Numbered from the stretch's first letter, positions 51,148 to 61,306 are shown. The stretch: 64,000 nucleotides of DNA from Microbacterium amylolyticum (GCF_011046975.1 NZ_CP049253.1:2046001-2110000), one strand, 5' to 3'. The notes: generated from the letters alone by a model not told the origin. Numbers and translations are program-made.

Positions 51148-54100
51148 GTGTCACAACTCGCCGTTCTGAGCCTGAAAAACCGCGCGCTTATCGCGCTCAT
51201 CACGATTTGCGCCGCCATCTTCGGTGGAATGTCGCTGACGAGTTTGAAACAGGAACTCATCCCGTCGATCGAGCTTCCGGCGCTCGTCGTGATGACCACC
51301 TACCCCGGCGCGTCGCCCGAAGTGGTGGAAGAAGACGTTTCGACGCCGATCGAAACGGCCGTTCAAGGACTTGATGGCATTGAGTCCACGAGCGCGACGA
51401 GCACCACCAACGCCTCCATCGTGCAGGTGATGTTCGACTACGGAACCGACATGGCGACGGCCGAGCAGAAGATGACTCAGGCGATCGGCCGCATCTCTGG
51501 TCAGCTGCCCACCGACGTGGATCCGCAGGTCATGGCAATCTCAATCGACGATTTGCCCGTGATCCAGGTGGCTGTTTCCGGATATGACGACGCCGACACG
51601 ATTCAGGATCGTCTGAGCTCGATCATCCTGCCCGACATCGAGGATGTCGACGGCGTTGCGACCGCCGCTCTCGTCGGCGCAACGGGCGAGCGCATCATCA
51701 TCACACCGGACAACGCGGCTCTCGCGCAGAACGGGCTCGGACAGCAGGCCATTTCGGACGCGCTCCAGCAGAACGGTCAACTGTTCCCTGGCGGATCGAT
51801 CACGGAAAATGGCGAAACGCTCACGGTGCAGACGGGCGACAAGGTCACTACCGTCGAGGCGCTCGAAGGACTGCCCCTCGTGCAGTCGGCGCCGCCGCAG
51901 GCCAACCCCGAGACGGGCGAAGAGATCCCCGTGCCGCAACTCGCGATCGGTGATGTCGCTTCCGTTTCTCTGGAGAGCGATCCCGTTTCGTCGATGTCGC
52001 GCGTGAACGGCGAGGACGCCATCTCGATTTCCGTGACGAAGCTTCCCAGCGGGAACACGGTTGACGTCTCTCACGGCGTCAGGACCGTGCTCGACGATCT
52101 CGCCGAACAGGTGCCGGGAGCCTCGTTCACGGTGGTATTCGACCAGGCACCATTTATCGAGGAGTCGATCGAGACGCTTGCCGTCGAGGGCCTCCTCGGT
52201 CTCGTCTTCGCGGTTCTCGTGATCCTCGTGTTCCTGCTATCAGTACGCTCAACGCTGGTCACGGCGATTTCGATTCCCACGAGCGTTCTCATCTCGTTCG
52301 CGAGCATGCAGGTGTTCGGCTATTCGCTGAACATGCTCACGCTCGGTGCCCTCACCATCTCGATCGGACGCGTCGTTGACGACTCGATCGTCGTCATCGA
52401 GAACATCAAACGGCACTATGTGGCCGGAGCAGACAAGGGCGATGCGATTCGCCTCGCCGTGCGCGAGGTTGCCGGCGCGATTACCTCGTCGACGGTGACA
52501 ACGGTCGCGGTGTTTCTGCCGATCGCGTTCGTCGGCGACATGGTGGGCGAGCTGTTCCGGCCCTTTGCGATGACCGTCACGATCGCGATGCTGGCCTCGT
52601 TGATCGTGGCGCTCACCATCGTCCCCGTTCTCGCGTACTGGTTCATGAAACCGGGCAAGGCGCTGTTCGATGACGCGGGTGAGCAGATTGATCCCGAGCA
52701 CCCCGATGCGCCGAAGTCGCGGCTGCAGAAGGCCTACCAGCCGATTCTGTCCTGGACGCTGCGTCACTCGTGGGCAACGCTGAGCATCGCGGTTCTCATC
52801 ATGGTCGGCACGGTGGCGATGGCGCCCCTCATGAAGGTCAACTTCCTCGGCGACACGGGGCAGAACACGCTCACGATTTCGCAGGACCTCGGACAGACGG
52901 CCAGCCTGGACCGGCAGGACGAGGCGGCGCGCGCCGTTGAGAATGAGCTGGAGAAGATCGACGGGATTGAGACCGTTCAGGTATCGATTGGGTCCTCCGG
53001 ATCTCCGATGAGCGACGCTTTCGGCGGGGGCGGCATCACCTACTCCGTGATGACCGATGGTGATTTCGATCAGGAGCAGTTGCGCACGGATATCCAGTCT
53101 GCGCTAGACGAGCTCGATGGAGCCGGTCAGATCAGCGTGGGGGCGGCGGCAGGCTTCGGCACTGACGACATCACGGTGCAGGTGACGGGAACATCATCGG
53201 ACGACGTCCGTCGCGGCACGGAAGATATCGTGGCGGCGCTGGAAGGGCGTGAGGGCGTTGGCACGGTCTCCGACAGCCTCGAGGCGTCGATGCCGTTCAT
53301 CCAGGTAAATGTTGACCGCGACGCCGCCGCGCAGCGCGGGTTGAGCGAAGCCGCCGTTGGCTCGATCGTGAACTCGACAATGCAGCCGCAGCAGGCCGGA
53401 ACGATCGAGATCGACGGATCGTCAACAACGATCTACCTCGCATCCGATGCCGCGCCGGCAACGATCGCTGAGCTCCGCGAGATGCAGATCCCGACCGCCG
53501 CCGGCCCCATCGCTCTGACCGACATTGCGACGGTGGACGAGAGCGCGAGCCCCGCTTCGATTTCGACGCAACTGGGACGCCTGACGGCAACGATCACGGT
53601 TCCGCCGGCAACGGACAACCTCGCGGTCGCGACGCTCTCGATCGAGGAGGCGCTTGCTGCGGTCGATCTGCCCGAGGGAACAACGGCCTCGGTTGGCGGC
53701 GTTGCGCAGCAGCAGGAAGAGGCCTTTGAACAGCTGGGCTTGGCGATGCTGGCGGCGATTCTGATCATCTACGTGATCATGGTGGCCACCTTCAAGTCGC
53801 TCCGCCAGCCGCTGCTACTCCTCGTGTCCGTGCCGTTCGCGGCAACGGGAGCGATTCTGTTGCAGGTGGTCACGGGCGTTCCGCTGGGTGTTCCCTCGCT
53901 CATCGGTGTTCTGATGCTCATCGGCATCGTCGTGACGAACGCGATCGTTCTCGTCGACCTCGTCAACCAATACCGAGGTAGGCACCGGCTCAACGTTCAC
54001 GATGCCACGATGGCGGGATCGTCGATGCGTCTGCGCCCCATTCTGATGACGGCGTTCGCGACGATCTTCGCGCTTGCGCCGATGGCGCTCGGTATCACGG

Positions 54101-54321
54101 GCCACGGCGGGTTCATCTCGCAGCCGCTCGCGATCGTCGTTATTGGCGGTCTCGTGTCGTCCACGTTCCTGACCCTGATCGTGCTACCGACGCTGTACAA
54201 CCTCGTCGAGGGCGCGCGGGAACGGCGCGTGGCGCGTCGCCGTGCGCGGGCGGGCGTGACGGAAGAGGGGCAGACGGGCGAGTTCCCCGCCGCGCCGCCC
54301 TTGCGCCGCCGCCGCGACTAA
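51148..54321 (+). CDS. RND-family efflux permease (HAE1 type)
   Basis: A 1057-residue transporter with two large outside loops and 12 helices. GRVVDDSIVVIENIKRH in TM4 holds the proton-relay pair Asp411-Asp412; the matching second half carries LIGIVVTNAIVLVDLVNQYR. The start is GTG at 51148. In Gram-negative relatives the protein works with membrane-fusion and outer membrane partners; neither is encoded next to this gene, so it probably acts alone at the membrane. Substrates could be drugs, lipids or other amphiphiles. Confidence 0.88.
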   Translation: MSQLAVLSLKNRALIALITICAAIFGGMSLTSLKQELIPSIELPALVVMTTYPGASPEVVEEDVSTPIETAVQGLDGIESTSATSTTNASIVQVMFDYGTDMATAEQKMTQAIGRISGQLPTDVDPQVMAISIDDLPVIQVAVSGYDDADTIQDRLSSIILPDIEDVDGVATAALVGATGERIIITPDNAALAQNGLGQQAISDALQQNGQLFPGGSITENGETLTVQTGDKVTTVEALEGLPLVQSAPPQANPETGEEIPVPQLAIGDVASVSLESDPVSSMSRVNGEDAISISVTKLPSGNTVDVSHGVRTVLDDLAEQVPGASFTVVFDQAPFIEESIETLAVEGLLGLVFAVLVILVFLLSVRSTLVTAISIPTSVLISFASMQVFGYSLNMLTLGALTISIGRVVDDSIVVIENIKRHYVAGADKGDAIRLAVREVAGAITSSTVTTVAVFLPIAFVGDMVGELFRPFAMTVTIAMLASLIVALTIVPVLAYWFMKPGKALFDDAGEQIDPEHPDAPKSRLQKAYQPILSWTLRHSWATLSIAVLIMVGTVAMAPLMKVNFLGDTGQNTLTISQDLGQTASLDRQDEAARAVENELEKIDGIETVQVSIGSSGSPMSDAFGGGGITYSVMTDGDFDQEQLRTDIQSALDELDGAGQISVGAAAGFGTDDITVQVTGTSSDDVRRGTEDIVAALEGREGVGTVSDSLEASMPFIQVNVDRDAAAQRGLSEAAVGSIVNSTMQPQQAGTIEIDGSSTTIYLASDAAPATIAELREMQIPTAAGPIALTDIATVDESASPASISTQLGRLTATITVPPATDNLAVATLSIEEALAAVDLPEGTTASVGGVAQQQEEAFEQLGLAMLAAILIIYVIMVATFKSLRQPLLLLVSVPFAATGAILLQVVTGVPLGVPSLIGVLMLIGIVVTNAIVLVDLVNQYRGRHRLNVHDATMAGSSMRLRPILMTAFATIFALAPMALGITGHGGFISQPLAIVVIGGLVSSTFLTLIVLPTLYNLVEGARERRVARRRARAGVTEEGQTGEFPAAPPLRRRRD

Positions 54322-54460
54322 TCACGCTCGGCCAACACCGGGGCTTTCCCAGGGGCGGCCGGTAATGTACAGAGGTCGGCCCCGGATGCCGCGTTGTATG
54401 CGCGGGTGTGTGTGGTCCTTGATGGCCGCGCAATAACACCCTGAAAGGTGCATACTCAGC

Positions 54461-56437
54461 ATGCCCAAGAACAAAAAGCCCGCTGGCGGACGTCCGGCCA
54501 AGAACTTCGATCCCCGGTACTCGGCGAAGGCCAGCGACAGCCGCAAGGCCCGCTGGAGCAACGAAGACCGCGAGGTCCGCGCTGGCGGACGTGGCGACAC
54601 TCGTGCCCCGCGCACCGATCGCGGCGACTTCCGCTCCAACCGCGATGACCGCCGCCGCGAAACTTACGGCGATGCCGACCGCGGTCGTGTGACCAGCGAG
54701 CGTGCTCCTCACCGCGATGCTCGTGGTGCGGGTCGCGATGAGCGTCAGCGTCGTTTTAATGACAGCCGTGGCGGTGGCCGTCCGGCCGAGCGTGATGACC
54801 GCGGTCCTCGCCGTTTCGACCGTGATGACCGTCCCCGTCGCTTCGAGGGACGCGACAACCGCGCACCGAGCCGGGATGCTCGTGGTGGCCGCGATGGTGG
54901 TTTCCGTGACAACCGCGGTGCGGGTCGCGATGAGCGTCAGCGTCGTTTTAATGACAGCCGTGGCGGTGGCCGTCCGGCCGAGCGTGATGACCGCGGTCCT
55001 CGCCGTTTCGACCGTGATGACCGTCCCCGTCGCTTCGAGGGACGCGACAACCGCGCACCCCGCCGTGACGACCGTGGCGGCCGCGACGAGCGGCCCGCAG
55101 GCCGCCGCTTCGACGAGCGCCCAGAACGTCCCGCTCGCCGTCCCTTCGATGGCGAGAAGAAGTGGCAGGAGCGTCGTGATGAGCAGGGCACGCCGCGTAC
55201 GGCGAAGCACGAGGAGCGCATCGACGTGGTGCACGACAAGCTCGAGGCCGAAGCCGTTCAGGCGACCGCCGTTGAGGGCCAGTCGTTTGGCGACCTCGGC
55301 CTGGGCGAGAACATCGTTCGCGTTCTGAACGAGCTCGGCGCGGCAAGCCCGTTCCCGATTCAGTCGGCGACGATCGCCCCGATCATCGCGGGCAAGGATG
55401 TTCTCGGCCGCGGACGCACTGGATCGGGCAAGACGATCGCCTTTGGCGCCCCTCTTGTTGAGCGCATTCTTCGCTCGCGCGCCGGCCAGTCGCGTGCCTT
55501 TGGTCGCGCCCCGCAGGCACTGATCCTGGCGCCCACGCGTGAGCTCGCCCTGCAGATCGACCGCACGGTTCAGCCGATCGCCCGCAGCGTTGGCCTGTTC
55601 ACAACGCAGATCTACGGCGGTGTTCCCCAGGCACGCCAGGTGGGCGCGCTGAAAAAGGGTGTCGACATCATCATCGGAACGCCCGGACGCATCGAGGACC
55701 TGCACAAGCAGGGCAAGCTGAACCTCAGCGAAATCCAGGTGGCCGTTCTTGACGAGGCCGACCACATGTGCGAGCTCGGGTTCCTCGAGCCCGTTCAGCG
55801 AATCCTGCGCCTCACGAAGGCGGGCGGCCAGAAGCTGCTGTTCTCCGCCACGCTTGACCGCGAGGTTTCGGCACTCGTTGAGGAGTTCCTCAAGGCGCCC
55901 GCCGTCTACGAGGTAGCCGGCGAAGACCAGCACTCGGCCACGATCGACCACCAGGTTCTCGTTGTTGACCAGCGCACCAAGCGCGGTGTGATCGAGCAGC
56001 TCGCCGATCGCGACGGTCGCACGATCGTCTTCACCCGCACACGGGCCTTCGCCGACCAGCTGGTTGAGCAGATGGAAGATTCCGGGCTCCGCGCGATTGC
56101 ACTGCACGGTGATCTCAACCAGGCACGACGCACGCGCAACATCGAGCGTTTCTCTGCCGGCAAGGTCAACGTGCTCGTGGCAACAGACGTTGCGGCGCGC
56201 GGTATCCACGTTGACAACGTCGACCTGGTTGTTCAGGCTGACGCTCCCGACGAGTACAAGACGTACATGCACCGCTCGGGCCGTACGGGCCGCGCCGGTC
56301 GCGAGGGCCGCGTTGTCACGCTGATCCCGCACAACCGTCGCCGCCGCATGAGCGACCTGCTCAAGCGCGCCGAGATCGACGCGCCGTTCCGCGAGGCATC
56401 TCCCGGCGACGCCGTGATTCAGGAGATCGCGCGCTAA
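54461..56437 (+). CDS. DEAD-box RNA helicase with Arg/Asp-rich repeat N-terminus
   Basis: A 658-residue helicase. Residues 1-240 are an unfolded region rich in R, D and G with repeats of RDERQRRFNDSRGGGRPAER type. The core has the Q motif (FPIQSATI), motif I GRTGSGKT (about 318-325), PTRELA, TPGR, DEAD at 431-434, SAT and HRSGRTGRAG. The N-terminus should bind RNA or drive condensation. The 139-bp region before the start (54322-54460) has no gene and may be a long leader, as seen for cold-induced helicases. A 143-bp exact duplication lies within the N-terminal part. Confidence 0.92.
   Translation: MPKNKKPAGGRPAKNFDPRYSAKASDSRKARWSNEDREVRAGGRGDTRAPRTDRGDFRSNRDDRRRETYGDADRGRVTSERAPHRDARGAGRDERQRRFNDSRGGGRPAERDDRGPRRFDRDDRPRRFEGRDNRAPSRDARGGRDGGFRDNRGAGRDERQRRFNDSRGGGRPAERDDRGPRRFDRDDRPRRFEGRDNRAPRRDDRGGRDERPAGRRFDERPERPARRPFDGEKKWQERRDEQGTPRTAKHEERIDVVHDKLEAEAVQATAVEGQSFGDLGLGENIVRVLNELGAASPFPIQSATIAPIIAGKDVLGRGRTGSGKTIAFGAPLVERILRSRAGQSRAFGRAPQALILAPTRELALQIDRTVQPIARSVGLFTTQIYGGVPQARQVGALKKGVDIIIGTPGRIEDLHKQGKLNLSEIQVAVLDEADHMCELGFLEPVQRILRLTKAGGQKLLFSATLDREVSALVEEFLKAPAVYEVAGEDQHSATIDHQVLVVDQRTKRGVIEQLADRDGRTIVFTRTRAFADQLVEQMEDSGLRAIALHGDLNQARRTRNIERFSAGKVNVLVATDVAARGIHVDNVDLVVQADAPDEYKTYMHRSGRTGRAGREGRVVTLIPHNRRRRMSDLLKRAEIDAPFREASPGDAVIQEIAR
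54725..55059 (+). repeat. Exact 143-bp tandem direct repeat in helicase gene
   Basis: Bases 54725-54867 and 54917-55059 are identical over 143 bp with a 192-bp period (64 codons, in frame). They encode two copies of the R/D/G-rich block. Identity at the DNA level, including synonymous sites, suggests a recent duplication or ongoing gene conversion. Confidence 0.95.
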
Positions 56438-56448
56438 GACCGCTAATA

Positions 56449-56484
56449 CGAAGGGCGTCGACTCGGCTGAGTCGGCGCCCTTCG
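56449..56484 (+). terminator. Hairpin after helicase gene
   Basis: Arms 56449-56464 and 56469-56484 pair over 16 bp with one G-T wobble and loop GGCT. It lies 12 bases past the helicase stop and ahead of the epimerase gene. Confidence 0.75.
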
Positions 56485-56542
56485 CCGTTCATCCGGCATG
56501 TGATGGTTCACATGTCCCTCGGATTCGCGCAAGAATGGGCCC

Positions 56543-57484
56543 ATGACACATACTCCCGTTGACCCCACCGGAGAGCAGATTCTGCTGACGCGAGGCGACG
56601 TAACGGCGCATATCGCTCAGGTCGGCGCTGCTCTGCGAGGCCTCTCGGTTGGCGGCACGAACCTCGTGCCGCCCTACCCGCTCGGCCGCACGGCTCCCTT
56701 CGGATCGGGCATCGTTCTTGTGCCGTGGCCCAACCGCATTCGCGATGGCGAGTGGACGATGACTGACCCGCATGGTGAGACGTACGATGAAACGCTGCCC
56801 ATCAGCGAGCCGGCCCGCGGAACGGCAATTCACGGCCTGCTTCGCTGGGCACCGTATGTGATTGAGCAGGGCGATGGCATCGCAACGCTTCGCGCCGCCG
56901 TGATCCCGCAGAACGGCTATCCGTTCGCGCTCGAGACCAGCGTCACCTACGAACTCACCGACACGGGTGTCACTGTTACCCACACGTTCGAGAACGTCGG
57001 AAGCGCCGCTGCTCCCGTCGGTGTCGGAACTCACCCCTTCTTCTACATCGAGGGAACGGACCCCCGGGACCTGACGATCACGCTCCCGGCGTCGACCTAC
57101 TTCGAGGTCGACGAGCGTCTTCTGCCGCTGGCGGAGATCGATGTGGACTCCGAGACCGATCTGCGTTCGGGCAAGCGTCTGGGTGATGTCAGCCTGGACA
57201 CGGCGTTCGGCGGGTTGTCGCGCGATGACAACGGCCTCGCCGGATCGACGCTGTCGGGCCCCGATGGAACGCTCACGGTGTGGCAGGACGAAGCGTTCGA
57301 CTATCTCCAGGTGTTCACCACCGATGCCTATCCCGACCAGCCGTACGCCGTTGCCATTGAGCCGATGACGATGCCGGCAGAAGCATTCAACACGGGACAG
57401 GGCGTGCGCTGGATCGAGCCGGGCGAGTCCTGGAGCGTCTCGTGGGGCGTGGCCTACAGTTCCTCGCAGGAAGAAACGTCATGA
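56543..57484 (+). CDS. Aldose 1-epimerase family protein
   Basis: A 313-residue galactose mutarotase-like protein. LVPWPNRIRDGEW, GTAIHGLLRW and GVGTHPFFYI carry the substrate-binding arginine and catalytic histidines; AVAIEPMTMPAEAFN carries the catalytic glutamate. It speeds interconversion of sugar anomers, probably of glucose or galactose. No signal peptide is seen. Confidence 0.88.
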   Translation: MTHTPVDPTGEQILLTRGDVTAHIAQVGAALRGLSVGGTNLVPPYPLGRTAPFGSGIVLVPWPNRIRDGEWTMTDPHGETYDETLPISEPARGTAIHGLLRWAPYVIEQGDGIATLRAAVIPQNGYPFALETSVTYELTDTGVTVTHTFENVGSAAAPVGVGTHPFFYIEGTDPRDLTITLPASTYFEVDERLLPLAEIDVDSETDLRSGKRLGDVSLDTAFGGLSRDDNGLAGSTLSGPDGTLTVWQDEAFDYLQVFTTDAYPDQPYAVAIEPMTMPAEAFNTGQGVRWIEPGESWSVSWGVAYSSSQEETS

Positions 57485-57491
57485 TGTCAGC

Positions 57492-58526
57492 GTGACTTCT
57501 TCGCAGACGCCCTCACGCCGCTTCGTGCGGCGTGAGGGCGTCGCACGTCGCAGGCGAAGCGCTGTCGCGACAATCGCGGCCGCGTTTTCCGCGTGTGTGA
57601 TGATCGGCTCCGGCGGCGCAATGGCAGCAGGGTGGACGCAACAAGCCCCCGTGAGCACCGACTGGGCTGTTGTGTCGATGGAACTCGCTGATGTCTCCGC
57701 GCTGGCCGCTGAGGCGGCGGAGGAGGCCGAAGCTCGCGGGCAGACGGCGGCGATCGACGCGGAAGAGCCGGACGATACTCCCTCCGCCGAGGAGACCGGC
57801 GCGGATGCCTTCTGTTCGCCGGAGGTCCTCGATGCACTGGCCGCCGGTGACGATTCCGCGGTGATCGCCGCTGTGGGCGGTGCCGAGGCGTTCCGTGCGG
57901 CGGTCGCTGATCAGCGCGCGTCCGACTGCATTGCCCTCGACGATCCGACGCACGCCTGGGTGGTCGTCAACAAGCGCCGTCCCCTGGACCCGATCGACTT
58001 CACTCCGAACACGGCGCGACCGCAGACGACGAGTCTGGTTGGCGGACATCTGAGCGCTGACGTTGTGGAGTCGTTCGACGCGATGGTGCAGGCGGCGCGG
58101 GACGCGGGCGTGGGGGAGATCGCGCTCGAGAGCGGGTTCCGTTCCTACGACACCCAGATCAGCTCGTACCAGGCGCAGGTGTCGATTCGCGGGCAGGAGG
58201 GCGCGGACCTGACTTCGGCGCGCCCCGGACACAGCGAACACCAGACGGGCCTTGCCGCTGACCTGGTCTCGTGTTCCGCCGCGGGCTCGTGCGGAACGAT
58301 CTACGATTTCGGCGCGACTGAGCAGGGACGGTGGATCGCCGAGAACGCGTGGCGGCACGGGTGGATCATCCGCTACCAGGAGGGGGCGACCCACATCACC
58401 GGCTATGACCCGGAGCCCTGGCACCTGCGCTACATCGGCGTTCCGCTCGCCGAGGCGTACACCGAGGGCGGATACGACACGTTCGAGGAATTCTTCGGCC
58501 TCGAGGCTGCGCCTGATTACGGTTAG
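57492..58526 (+). CDS. Secreted M15 D-alanyl-D-alanine carboxypeptidase-like peptidase
   Basis: A 344-residue exported zinc peptidase of the VanY type. A signal peptide spans about residues 1-46 (SAVATIAAAFSACVMIGSG). An acidic Ala/Glu-rich stretch covers about 60-105. The zinc motif is GHSEHQTGLAADL with the second half EPWHLRYIG; GFRSYDTQ is the conserved lead block. It trims peptidoglycan stem peptides. GTG at 57492 is the start. The end overlaps the convergent ECF gene by 4 bp. Confidence 0.87.
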   Translation: MTSSQTPSRRFVRREGVARRRRSAVATIAAAFSACVMIGSGGAMAAGWTQQAPVSTDWAVVSMELADVSALAAEAAEEAEARGQTAAIDAEEPDDTPSAEETGADAFCSPEVLDALAAGDDSAVIAAVGGAEAFRAAVADQRASDCIALDDPTHAWVVVNKRRPLDPIDFTPNTARPQTTSLVGGHLSADVVESFDAMVQAARDAGVGEIALESGFRSYDTQISSYQAQVSIRGQEGADLTSARPGHSEHQTGLAADLVSCSAAGSCGTIYDFGATEQGRWIAENAWRHGWIIRYQEGATHITGYDPEPWHLRYIGVPLAEAYTEGGYDTFEEFFGLEAAPDYG

Positions 58527-60742
58527 AAAACCACGCCCGCGGCGAAAATCGCTGCGGTGATGGCAACGCCGATGACCGTGAACCAGGTGTCGGAGCGACG
58601 CCAGATCACCGGGTGGCGTTCTGTGCGGGTGTCATAGGCGCCGAACGCCCGCGCGTCCATGGCCAGCGCCACGCGTTCGGCGTGACGGATTCCCCCCGCC
58701 AAGAGCGGAACGAGCGCGGTGGCGAGATGCGGTGCGCGCCCACGCACACGCTGCGCGAGCCGGATGATGTCGAGTTCGTGACGGAACCGCGGAACGAAGC
58801 GCAGAGCAGCGAGCGCCGCATAACCGATCCGGTAGGGCATGCGCAGCTGCTGGACGAGGGCCCGGACCAGATCGGCGCCGTCTCCCGTGAGACCGGGGAT
58901 CAGTGCCAGGGCCAGGAGCGCCGCGAGCCGGAGGCCCGTTGCGATGCCCGTGTACGGGTCGGTCCACAGCGCGAAGCCCACAGTGAGAACCGTGATGATG
59001 GCGGGCAGGGCAAAGCCGAGCCACGCGAAGAGCCGACGGTCCCAGCGCGCGCCGATCAGGAGGATCACGGCGCTCGCGGCGAGAAGAAGCGCGGGGGTCA
59101 GAACGTCGCGCGCGAAGACGAGCGCGATCATGGCGGGCAAAACGGCGCCGAGCTTCGCCAGCGGGTTGAGGCGCTCGAGGGGGCGCAGCACGGCGGGCGG
59201 GGCTGGCGCGGCGTTGTGCTGGCGGGGCATCGACGGCACGTCTGCTCCCACGTTGATGACATCGGTGGCGATGCGCTGAACGAGATCACGATCGTGGGTG
59301 ACGATGACGATCGTCGTCCCGTGCGCGTGCAGATCGAGCAGCATGTCGATCAGCTCGTCGGCGCGGGCACGATCCTGGCCGTACAGCGGTTCATCGAGCA
59401 CGAGAACGCCGCCAGGCGACATTCCGATGAGAACGGCGCCGACCGAGAGGCGGCGTTTCTGCCCGCCCGAAAGGCGGAACGGATGTCGGTCGGCATCGCC
59501 GGCGAGACCGAGTCTGTCCAACATCTCGTCGACGCGAGCATCGATCTCGGCGGCGGGAACTCGGCGGCGGCGCAGATCGTGGGCCAGCTCATCGCGCACC
59601 GTGTGGGTAACGAACTGGTGCTCGGGGTTCTGAAAGACGAACCCGACCCGACCGGCCAGCGCGCGGGGACGTGTGCGGGCCGGATTGGCCCCGAGGACAT
59701 CGATTGTTCCGGAAACGGGATCGATAACGCCCGCCAGCGCCTGGGCGAGCGTGGTCTTGCCCGTTCCGTTTTCTCCGACGATCGCGGTGATCGAGCCACG
59801 TGCGATGGTGACGTCGACGTTCTCGAGCACCGTGCGCCGACGCCGGCCACGCCCGCGTGTGACGGTGAGCCCTCGCGCGGTGATCGCGGGACCGTTCTGT
59901 TCCGCCGCGGGGGCACGGCGCTCGCGTGAGGCGTCTCCGGGCAGCCAGACACCGAGCGCTGTGAGATCGTCGGCGTGCCCCTCGATGACCTCGGCGGGAG
60001 TACCGTCGAACGCCAGCGAGCCGTCGCTGCCGAGAACGACGACGCGTGTGGCGATCTCGAGCGCCGTCTCGACGTTGTGCTCAACGAGAACGATCGCGTG
60101 CTCGCCGGAAGCGACAACGTCCCGCAGCGCCCGGTAGACGTCGGTGACCCCTTTCGGATCGAGGTTGGCGGTGGGTTCGTCCAGCACCAGAAGAGGAGGA
60201 TCGAGCGCGATCGCGCAGGCGATTGCCAGGCGCTGGCGCCCTCCGCCAGAAAGCGCATCGGGATCGTCGTCTCTGCGTTCCCAGAGGCCCATACGTCGAA
60301 GAGCATGTTCGGTGCGGCGCTCGACGTCTTCCGGCGCGATGCGCAGGTTTTCGAGCCCGAACGCAACCTCGGCGAAAACGGAGGCGGTGACAACCTGGGC
60401 ATCGGGGTCTTGGAAGACCATCCCCACCCGTGTGCTGAGTTCACCCGGCCGGGCGTCGCGCGTGCTGAAACCGCCGAGCCGCACGTCGCCGCTCAGATCG
60501 GCGTCCGCCGAGTGGGGAATGAGGCCGCCGAGGGCGAGCGTCAGAGTGGACTTTCCCGCTCCGCTCGGTCCGACGAGAAGAACAACCTCGCCGGGGCCAA
60601 CGGACATCGACACATCGTTCACGGCGGCACGATCGCCATCGGGATGCGTGATCGTCACGCTGTCGAGCGCAACGAGCGCGTCGGTTCCTCGTGCGGACCG
60701 CCCGTCGCCTGATACGGACGTAGCGGTGTCGCGCGTCGTCAT
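58523..60742 (-). CDS. ECF transporter EcfA-EcfA-EcfT fusion
   Basis: A 739-residue single-chain energising module. Two ABC ATPase domains come first: Walker A GPSGAGKST (about 58-66), signature LSGGGRQRLAIACA, Walker B LLVLDEPTANLD; then GENGTGKTT, LSGGQKRRLSVGAV and VLVLDEPLYGQD. Residues 500-739 form the EcfT membrane domain, with RFRHELDIIRLAQRVRGRAP (coupling motif). The start is taken as the ATG at 60742, which overlaps the S-component stop; reading frame further upstream is antisense-frame noise. It drives the S component next door. Confidence 0.88.
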   Translation of the reverse strand: MTTRDTATSVSGDGRSARGTDALVALDSVTITHPDGDRAAVNDVSMSVGPGEVVLLVGPSGAGKSTLTLALGGLIPHSADADLSGDVRLGGFSTRDARPGELSTRVGMVFQDPDAQVVTASVFAEVAFGLENLRIAPEDVERRTEHALRRMGLWERRDDDPDALSGGGRQRLAIACAIALDPPLLVLDEPTANLDPKGVTDVYRALRDVVASGEHAIVLVEHNVETALEIATRVVVLGSDGSLAFDGTPAEVIEGHADDLTALGVWLPGDASRERRAPAAEQNGPAITARGLTVTRGRGRRRRTVLENVDVTIARGSITAIVGENGTGKTTLAQALAGVIDPVSGTIDVLGANPARTRPRALAGRVGFVFQNPEHQFVTHTVRDELAHDLRRRRVPAAEIDARVDEMLDRLGLAGDADRHPFRLSGGQKRRLSVGAVLIGMSPGGVLVLDEPLYGQDRARADELIDMLLDLHAHGTTIVIVTHDRDLVQRIATDVINVGADVPSMPRQHNAAPAPPAVLRPLERLNPLAKLGAVLPAMIALVFARDVLTPALLLAASAVILLIGARWDRRLFAWLGFALPAIITVLTVGFALWTDPYTGIATGLRLAALLALALIPGLTGDGADLVRALVQQLRMPYRIGYAALAALRFVPRFRHELDIIRLAQRVRGRAPHLATALVPLLAGGIRHAERVALAMDARAFGAYDTRTERHPVIWRRSDTWFTVIGVAITAAIFAAGVVF

Positions 60743-61296
60743 CGCGTGATGCGGCGACGCGGGGCAACCCCCGCACGGTCGAGAGCGCGGCCGAGGCCAA
60801 GGCCAACGAAGGTCCACACGATGGGCCCGAGCAGCGCCAGGGTGACGTAGGCGATACGCGCCCACGCGGGAAGCGCCGAAAGGTCCGCTGCCATCCAGAC
60901 GACGAACGCAACGACCGAGCCGATCACCAGTGCGGAGATCAGATAGCGCCACCAGCTCCATGCCTGATACCGGAAGAGAGCCGCGATGAGTTCCTGGATG
61001 CCGCCGAACAGCAGGGCGGTTCCGAGGAACTGCGGAATGTAGACGGGGGCGACAACGCAGCTGACAAGCGCGGCGAGCAGATGCGTGACGAAGGCGACGC
61101 CCGGCGCGCGGAAGATCTCCTGCGAGACGATGCCGGGAAGCGTGTGAACGCCGAGCAGGAAGCCGTAGAGGAAGGGTGCTGTGGCGAGAACGGGAATCGT
61201 CAGCCAACCCTCGATGCCGCCGAGAATTCCTGTTGCCACGCCGATAGCGGCGCAGACCAGGAGGACGCGGGTCGAGAGGGCGACGGGACGATTCAC
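60739..61296 (-). CDS. ECF transporter S component, YkoE-like
   Basis: A 185-residue membrane protein with five to six helices that fits the YkoE S-component family: FLYGFLLGVHTLPGIVSQEI and a FLGTALLFGGIQELIAALFR block. YkoE partners carry HMP or thiamine in Bacillus, so a thiamine precursor is the likely cargo. It starts 10 bp after the pirin gene and overlaps the EcfAAT gene by ATGA. No TPP riboswitch was recognised upstream. Confidence 0.75.
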   Translation of the reverse strand: MNRPVALSTRVLLVCAAIGVATGILGGIEGWLTIPVLATAPFLYGFLLGVHTLPGIVSQEIFRAPGVAFVTHLLAALVSCVVAPVYIPQFLGTALLFGGIQELIAALFRYQAWSWWRYLISALVIGSVVAFVVWMAADLSALPAWARIAYVTLALLGPIVWTFVGLGLGRALDRAGVAPRRRITR

Positions 61297-61306
61297 ATAG
61301 GGGAGC

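Noticed and set aside
54140..56332. A 730-codon minus-strand ORF opposite the helicase
   Set aside because: It mirrors the helicase gene and has low-complexity composition with no motif; the plus-strand helicase is unmistakable.
58110..58526. The 4-bp convergent overlap of the peptidase and ECF genes as a regulatory device
   Set aside because: Short tail-to-tail overlaps are common in this compact genome; allB and the deaminase gene show the same at 1130-1133.
60743..61207. N-terminal extension of the ECF fusion to 61207
   Set aside because: This part overlaps the S-component gene in another frame; the ATG at 60742 gives a normal ATPase start and an ATGA overlap.
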